From assembly GCA_025201705.1 (NCBI GenBank), contig MU616636.1, forward strand, positions 1 through 64,000: a DNA stretch of 64,000 nt, written 5' to 3'. This document shows, in pieces, positions 57,195-64,000 of this stretch. Origin of the DNA: Dissophora ornata. Taxonomy: Eukaryota > Mortierellomycota > Mortierellomycetes > Mortierellales > Mortierellaceae. Every line of letters begins with the position of its first letter. Within the stretch, counting starts at the first letter, position 1. Under the pieces are notes generated by a model. The model was given only the letters and a program-made list of their open reading frames with translations, was not told the origin of the DNA and did no database searches. A program made the position numbers and the translations under genes.

Positions 57195-59286
57195 ATGACA
57201 CGTTACACTACTGACAGTGGACAACCAGCTCCTGGAAAAACCAGATTCTTTCAAATCAAAGTTGGTGGCACTGTTCAAACAGTCACTATTGACAATGGTA
57301 CTCCGCCCAAGCGAAAAGAGTTGTGGTTCCTCCCTTCAGGAACACCATCACACTTCCTCATTGGTGCGATGCTTAAATTACAACAAATCAAACGCTTGTC
57401 TTTCTACAAGTCTGCATCCCTTTTGCGAATGATGACCACCACCACATCCGATCTGCCCCTTCACCAGCCTCATCATTCTGTTGCGGGACCCTTGACACCG
57501 CAGCTGGAACCAGTAACGCCGCCCATAACCGATGCAGCAGTATCAGCATTGACCGCAGCAATGGCTGGACTCTCTGGACTCCAGACGGCTTCTGGCCGCC
57601 CTGTCGAGCCTAGGAGGATCCCATTGCCCATAGCAGTGGCGCCCATGGTCGATGTTACTACTTCTGTATGTTCCTTGATGGCTTGGGAGGGCTTTATCCC
57701 TCCTGCATGCCCTGTTCGGCTGACTCAAGTCTAATGCCGCTACTTTGTTTTCTTCATTTTCTCTAGCACTTTCTTCAATTGTGCAAGATCATTTCACCCA
57801 ATTTCACGGTCTACACCGAAATGATCCACTGTAACGCACTCATTTACAACCCCAAAGACCTTTACAACTTTTTTGGAGAGCCATGGGAGGGCAAGGTTGT
57901 TCAATTGGGGGGTTCGGATCCGGAGGCCATGGCCAAAGCAGCAATGTTGGTACAGGAAAATGGATACAAGGAATTGAACCTCAATGGTATGGAATGACTG
58001 ATTATGACAAAGGTCCACAATTTGTGGTACAACTTTTGATCCGATATCTGGACGTTTTATTCTGATACATCGTTTGTTTGGGGAACAAAAGTGGGTTGTC
58101 CAAGCCCTCGAGTGCAGAAGGGTGCGTTTGGAGCAGTGCTGATGAAGACCCCGTCCACGGTGGTCCAGATTATTCAGGAGATGGGCAAAGCAGGGGTGAC
58201 GATCCCTGTCACGGTCAAGTGTAGGATTGGCGTTGACAACCTGGATTCGTACGATTACCTATACGAGTTTGTAAGTGCTGTGAATGGCACCTTTTTCGCT
58301 CCGATCTGCATGAAATCAAGTTGGATTTACTAACAGGATGTGTATGCTTTGACTGCGCTATAATAGATCAAATTGATTTCAACCACGACGCCGGTGAACC
58401 ATTTTATTGTTCATGCGCGGAAATGCTGGCTAAAGGGTTTGTCACCGAAGCAGAACCGCAGTGTCCCACCATTAAAGTATGAGGTCGTTTATCAGGTATG
58501 CTAAAGTCATCTCAACCTTTTTTTTTGTCACTGTTTTGTGCACTTTATTACGAAAATTCAAACTCATGGCCTTCATGGTATTCTTATAGCTTGCAAAGGA
58601 TTTTCCGCATCTCACCATCACTATAAATGGCGGCTTCAACACAACAACGCAGCTCAAGGAACAGCTGGATCTTGTAGATGGAGTTATGGTTGGACGTGAG
58701 GGTAGGTTAATTTGCAACCTTGCTGCTAGAATATATTCTCTTTGTCAATCATGACGGCTCGCTCTCAGTGTTTTTAACAAACGAGTTGCGTCTTTGCCGT
58801 TTGTAGTCATGGATAGGCCAATGTTTCTGGCAAAGGTCGACGCCGGTAGGTCTTTATGTAAAAATGAAGGAGCAACAGGAGGACCTTGGACGAATTCCCT
58901 CTTTAACACACCCCTTCTCTCTTTCTCTCTCGCTCTCCCCCTTTTTTTTTGTAGCCTACCATAAAGTGCCACCAGAAAACATCAAGACTACGGAAGAAAT
59001 CGTCGAAGAATTTCTGCAGTACGTGCTCACAGAGCACGAGCGCGGAACACCACATTCCAACTCAGTGGTCATGGCTCCCTTGAAGATGCTCTATGGTGGG
59101 CGGCGGGGGAAGGAGTACCGGAGAAGGCTTGCGGCCGTTATTATGCCGCGAACCAAACCCCTACCGGACATTGTGCGCGATATGAGGCAGATGATGCAAG
59201 AGATGGACTTCTCAGCATCATCCGAGTCGGACGACGGTGGCGAACTTGAGGCTGCAGACGCCAGGGTGCAATCAGCATGTGCGTGA
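57195..59286 (+). CDS. dusA: tRNA-dihydrouridine synthase, DusA type
   Basis: Seven exons: 57195..57665, 57767..57986, 58092..58270, 58367..58495, 58590..58701, 58807..58845 and 58955..59286. They give 493 aa from the first ATG. Later in-frame ATGs at 57369 (435 aa, presequence-like [20 protein letters not shown]) and 57429 are possible starts. Dus enzymes are FMN/NADPH-dependent and reduce uridines of the tRNA D-loop. Family marks: [39 protein letters not shown], then [21 protein letters not shown] with the catalytic Cys, [47 protein letters not shown]. The [12 protein letters not shown] signature and overall order are those of bacterial/plant DusA (U20/U20a) rather than the usual fungal Dus1-4. 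Confidence 0.88.
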
Positions 59287-59544
59287 AGACAAGGATATCA
59301 CAATAACAGGCACTGAACCATATACTGTGTACAATACAATGAATTCAAAAGCGTATTTTAATTGTGTGAGATCGCCATCAATCATCTTTCAGAAATGACA
59401 GTACGCAAGACAAGTTAACGAAACAACGAGCACAAAAGTCAAACTACGTCTCTCTCTCTCTCTTTCTCTCTCTCCCTCTGTCGGCAAGCTTCCACAAAGA
59501 AGCCAGGCTAGTCCATATCTAAGTCGTGTCAGAAGTACTGCTCT
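59287..59544. other. Convergent spacer with CT-rich tract
   Basis: Shared 3' flank of the Dus gene and the KH-protein gene. (CT)n-like sequence occurs at 59447-59478. Confidence 0.5.
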
Positions 59545-60952
59545 TCACTGTCTGGCCTTCTCGCTCTCCAAACGTTGGTACAACATGTAGATAGCCATTT
59601 GGTTCGACTCTTGCGTTCCAGTGATCGTGACCAAACGCTCGTTGCTTCCGTTGTTTTGGGGCTCTGCAATCTTGATGTGAGACCCCGACATCTGTCGGAT
59701 CTCGTTAATCTTTGATCCTCCCTTACCGATCACACTGCCGACCATGTCGTTTGGGATAAAGATCTGCTGAGCAACAGAGCCAGGTCCACCAACGGCACCA
59801 GCAGAGCTGCTTCCTCCGTGGCCGCCATAGCCTCCTCCATGGCCACCGCTGCCGCGGGAGGGAGGCATATAGTCCTGTCCGTAGCCCATACCACCATGGG
59901 AGGGATATCCTCCATAGTAAGGTTGTTGGTGATGGTGCGACGATGAGCTGTGGTGAGGAGGGTATCCGCTCATACCACCAGCAGGCGGGCCAGGGTATGC
60001 ACCACGGCCCATGGGTCTGTAAGGGATCACGCTGGCGGTGCGGTCGCGTTCACTGTGCTCCTGCAGGACAACGCCCACATGGTAGACAGCAATGTGAATT
60101 GCATCTGGCACACCCGTAATAGTGATCGTGCGCTCAGTTGAGGCTGGCAAAATCTCTTCCGAGGCCACCAAACGAGCACCGGAGGCATCCTGGATCTCCT
60201 TGATCTTGGCACCGCCCTTGCCGATGACTGAGCCCATGCGATGATGGGCGACCAACAAACGAATTGCCGTCGACTCGGTCTCGGGTGCAGCATCCGGCTC
60301 AATGTGCTCCGCAATAATCTTTTGGGCAACCAGAGAGTACGCCTACAGAAATTACAATTATCGCAAAAACCACAAAATTTAATGAGTAACGAACTTTCCA
60401 CATTCCGCCAGCCTGATACCACCGCATCTGTGAAAATTACTGTATTTCCTACCTTGGCAACAGTATCCAAGGGACCAGAGACGGTCAAGATACGTTCATA
60501 GGCACCAGGAACCATTTCCGAGATAGTCACCTTGGCTCCAGACTGCTCGCGAATCTCGCTCACATTTTTGCCCGACTTGCCAATAATCACACCCGCATCC
60601 TTGGTCGACACAATGGACCTCAAAGCAGTGGTAGGAGGGACATCACCTTCAGCACCCTCTTTCCTCGCTATAATAATTAGATATCCAAAAGGAATTTTAG
60701 CACCTGGCATGAGCAGTTGAATTCGTTCATATATCGGGTTAATACAAGATCTGAGAACACGAACTTACAAGCATCATCAGAGTTGCGGCGGCGATGCTGA
60801 GGACGTTGGGGGGAAGAAGAGTTGGAATCGTTCACAGCAGCACGCTTGTGGCGACGATCCTCAGAGTCAGAGTCGTGCTCGTCAGAGTCATCGGCGGGCA
60901 AGGATCTCTTCTTCTCGCGATCCTCAACAGTGTTCTTTTCGGTATCAGACAT
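59545..60952 (-). CDS. Triple-KH-domain RNA-binding protein (PCBP/Pbp2/Rnc1-like)
   Basis: Three exons, 60952..60769, 60667..60453 and 60342..59545, give 398 aa. The N-terminus is charged (EKNTVEDREKKRSLPADD). KH1 lies at about 72-133 (GVIIGKSGKNVSEI), KH2 at about 158-222 (GSVIGKGGAKIKEI) and KH3 at about 325-393 (GSVIGKGGSKINEI). All three GxxG loops are intact. A Gly/His/Tyr/Pro-rich low-complexity linker separates KH2 from KH3 (SSSSHHHQQPYYGGYPSHGG), likely flexible and prone to phase separation. The layout matches poly(C)-binding proteins and fungal Pbp2/Hek2/Rnc1, which bind mRNAs and control their stability, location or translation. Specific targets cannot be deduced. Confidence 0.92.
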
Positions 60953-63798
60953 GATAATTAATGTGGTTTTTGGGCGTGAAGGGATGTTAGACGGTATCAG
61001 GCGAGGAGGAACACGCTGGTGGATTGAGGGGTTTAGGACTCTGGAGGAGGAGGATGATGATGCTTGAGGATACGGATTTGGACGGGAGGACGGGTTTTGA
61101 TGTGCTAGAATTGTGTTCGTTAGGCCATTGAGGGCCAATAGAGACATAAAGAGAGAGGGGAAGGGGAAACAAGGGTTTGGGTGGTGAGCAGTGGGGTCAG
61201 CATCAGAGTCAAATGAGCGGCGTTGGAAGAGATCAGTTGGAATCGATCTCTTGACAGATCAGGCGACGACCGTGGAGAGAAAGTATAAAATAACAAGAAA
61301 ATAAGAGAGGTAAAGCGAGTGGGAGGTTGAGATAAAGAGGTTGGTCCGTCTCGAGCTTGATGGCTGTTAACGAGGGCTCGCGTTCTCCTTCTAACAGACA
61401 GCGGTAGATGGGCATTGTCCACATGTCCTCTGTTCGGCCTGGGAGCTCGTCTCTAGACCGGAATATGCCCCAAGTGCTCATCCTGCGGCGCCTGTATTGT
61501 GGTGATCTCGCGTTTTGGCAGGAGCGCGGAGGGGATAGCACCAGGCCGGGCCGGGGCGGTCAACGCTGACAGCAAAGCAGGAAGATCGACGAGTGTGTGA
61601 GCATGATGATCATTACCGATTACTTGTCGAGGAAGGTAGAGAGCGCGGGATGCGGATGTGGTGCAAAGAGTGATGAGGACGGCGATTGTGATTGTGATTG
61701 CGAAGCTCTCGTCTCTGCTCTGATACACAGGCAGGGGCCGATTTTGAAATTCTTATCGTCATCAAAACCTCCTCCGAAAAATCACGTGATGTACCCCTCA
61801 AGCGTCTCCTTTCCGTTGGTGGTCAAGGCACGGTCCACCGCCATTGCAAAAGGCAAATAAAGGGGGTGGCCACTGTCACACCATCCTGATTGCTCCCTAT
61901 TCCTGTCGTAGTCTTTGCACCCTTTGTGAATTGATCCTCGTATGGCCTGTGGAAAGCCAACCCTATGCAACTCTTGGTTGAAAAGGCAGGACTTGAAGCG
62001 AATCGATTGAATGCCAAAGGAGACGCGTCGTTTCATTCAGCTCAGTTTATGTGGAGTGGACACGACTGTCCTCGCAGGACTCTCCATTGTGGGGCAAAAA
62101 GCGACTGGCTTGCTGCACAACTGATGAGCTTGTGACTAGCAATTATGTTTTTTTGCACGATCTGACCCTGTCATGCTTGGGAAATGACGAGCACTCTATG
62201 GACTGGCAAGCAAAGGGAGTGGCGGTGTAAGCGCAGGGACTCGAGATATAGAGCTGGAGCTGGGGAAGGAAGATGAGCAATTGCTGGAGAGGAGAAACAA
62301 TAAAACTCTCACGTTCGCGACGACAGGAAGGGATCGAGGACAAAAGAGGAGTCCAAGGGAACATGTATCTCTGACGGGGTAAAGAAAAGAGAACTCTATT
62401 GGCAGCAAAAGAGAAATACGTTTTCGTGGTGGTTGGTCTTCGTTTTTTGTTTTTCGTCATGTAAGATGAACGGAAAAGCAAGAGTCATGACGCTTCACAA
62501 CCAGCGCAGGAATCTCTTATTTTTCCACCGTGGGAGTGGGATAATCGGGTATTGAAATCGGCTCGCAAATGAATTGTTTACCGAGTTACTGGAACGACTC
62601 TCGACATGATTTTCTGCCGGAAGTTGAGCACAACGCCAATCGGTGCCATAATCGTCACGGACGGGTAATTGATTACCGACTGTAATTGCACACTCCTACG
62701 TTCCTTCACTCTGATTTTGTTTGCGAGGATATGCCTGAGGAACAAGCAATGCACAGTGCAACAAAAGCACAGTGTTGTCGATGAAAGAATTCGCTTTGCA
62801 GAAAGAGAATAAGGCAGCTTGATCAACTCTCTGGACTACCTTTGTTTTCTCTATGTTCAGTGCTTTGTTGCTGTATTGCTGCTGCCTTGTCTCCCATTGC
62901 TGTACTCATTTGTGCCCCCATGACCCTGCAACCCATACATTATGAATTTTACAAGGCTTTGTTGTTGTTTCTCCCGGCCAAGAACATGGCGGAAGAGGAT
63001 TACCCCTAAGCATCGTTGCGGGCCCTTCTTGCACTGTGTCTGCAGTTCATACAGTCGTGGTAAAAAAAAGGTACTTGGCTGAACCACGGGTCCCTAATTC
63101 AGCCGCCGTTTATCCTTTAATCCGTCGATTCGTATTTTTTTTAACTTTTGTGCCGTGGAGGTGCTGTACTCTACTTACACAGGCCATGCACGCTAGTATT
63201 GACCGTTAGTACCCGTTTCCGCCCCATTGAAATGTCTACACGGTCCCTTGCTGTTTGATGAACAAATCGGAGAAATGTATTTTTGAAACATGGACAATGG
63301 CATTTTGTGGTATTCAGCGGTCCAACAAACACAGTGACCTATCGACACCTGTGTTCACCATCCCTTCCCTCAAGACCACACCTTTCATTGTAGCCACAAA
63401 CGCTATTTTCCATTTCGTCAAACAAAGCATTGTTTGACTCCCGATAGTTGTTCCCTGGACAAATATTTCCAAGGGAGAGAGAGAGAGAGAGAGAGGGAGG
63501 CATCGGATTTTGGTTGCTCAAGTAAGGTTGATTATAGTTTCCGTTATGCTCACTCTAACCTCCATTGGGTCAGCCTGTCCATGACCTTGCGTGCGTGCTA
63601 AAAAAAAATTACCGGGTAGGTGTTGTAAACAAGTTCGAGACAAAACAGAGCTTCGGGAATCTGTAATGCAGTCTCCACAAAGGAACATAAATAGCAAGGA
63701 GCAAGTGGCCGCAGTAGACAGCAAATCATTCCCTTTGGCTCTCAGAGCGAGTCTGGGCTACTGACGAAGGTGCACGACAAAATTGGCATGCTCGTTAC
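60953..63798. other. Intergenic, no gene seen
   Basis: The first 500 bp are the promoter/leader of the KH gene (pyrimidine-rich on the minus strand). The rest holds only short ORFs and a GA microsatellite at about 63474-63496. No RNA gene was recognised. Confidence 0.45.
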
Positions 63799-64000
63799 AT
63801 GAGAATTTACAGGTGTCTACATATTGACTGGCAGGACTTCTTCACCACGCCTAATATCCTCTACTCTCGCGTTCGGTGGGGCGAGACATTGCATCGTGTG
63901 ATCTTTCGCTCCACCTCAAACTGTGTTCAAGTACTCAGCGTGCTCGAAAGACTTACCATGCTCTATGCCAATCCGGGGCTTGTGACTGTCGGCTACTCTC
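63799..64000 (+). CDS. Possible 5' part of a gene running off the window
   Basis: An ATG at 63799 opens a frame (MRIYRCLHIDWQDFFTTP...) that is still open at the window edge, 67 codons long. It includes a helical-looking VQVLSVLERLTMLYANPGLV. I recognise no family. An internal AG (TGGCAG, 63834) could instead be an acceptor. Weak support. Confidence 0.25.
   Translation, partial: MRIYRCLHIDWQDFFTTPNILYSRVRWGETLHRVIFRSTSNCVQVLSVLERLTMLYANPGLVTVGYS

Noticed and set aside
1..64000. CRISPR arrays, integrated virus, LTR retrotransposon, toxin-antitoxin or biosynthetic cluster
   Set aside because: No regularly spaced repeats, no reverse transcriptase, integrase or capsid frames, and no clustered pathway genes were seen.

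Overview
This is a nuclear genomic window from a filamentous fungus. Nearly every gene has short spliceosomal introns (about 48-190 bp, GTAAGT/GTATGT donors, often CTRAY-like branch sites). The products are eukaryotic housekeeping proteins: NOT1, COG5, SUS1, SPP2, MDM31, SFT2, a VTC subunit and GRN1. A fatty-acid elongase closely resembles, from memory, the MALCE1-type elongase of Mortierella, so Mortierellaceae (Mortierellomycota) is my best guess. No bacterial, plasmid or CRISPR features are present.

Layout: 0.1-2.9 kb, secreted subtilisin (-). 4.4-4.8 kb, a TA-flanked MITE. 6.1-8.9 kb, MDM31 (-), divergent from COG5 (+, 9.5-11.5 kb). 11.8-13.3 kb, elongase (-). 15.4-16.0 kb, SUS1/ENY2 (-), sharing a 164-bp divergent promoter with splicing factor SPP2 (+, 16.1-17.7 kb). 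18.2-25.4 kb, NOT1 (+). 25.4-26.2 kb, a strong promoter with splice signals but no convincing ORF. 26.5-29.7 kb, two Ser-rich orphan genes (-). 31.0-33.8 kb, a VTC2/3-like polyphosphate-complex subunit (-). 33.8-40.7 kb, a gene-poor stretch. 40.7-43.5 kb, auxin-efflux-carrier family transporter (-). 46.5-48.7 kb, GRN1/NUG1-type nucleolar GTPase (-), head to head with a U3 snoRNA gene (+, about 49.16-49.39 kb). 49.5-50.4 kb, SFT2 (-). 51.7-52.2 kb, small orphan ORF (+). 52.7-54.9 kb, WRN-type DEDDy 3'-5' exonuclease (+). 55.0-56.1 kb, SDR dehydrogenase (-). 56.2-56.5 kb, tandem tRNA-like repeat. 57.2-59.3 kb, DusA-type tRNA dihydrouridine synthase (+). 59.5-61.0 kb, triple-KH RNA-binding protein (-). 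61-64 kb, mostly empty.

Functional links are loose, as expected for a eukaryotic chromosome. Several genes act in RNA metabolism (NOT1, SPP2, SUS1, KH protein, DusA, U3, GRN1). The U3/GRN1 pair both serve ribosome biogenesis, and SUS1/SPP2 form a compact divergent pair. COG5 and SFT2 both serve Golgi traffic.

Exon boundaries were placed by hand from splice consensus, frame arithmetic and family conservation. I see no clearly undescribed system. The items most worth checking are the U3 locus, the MITE with its palindromic arm, the tRNA-like tandem repeat, the DusA-type enzyme, the degenerate VTC domain and the ORF-less transcription unit at 25.7-26.2 kb.
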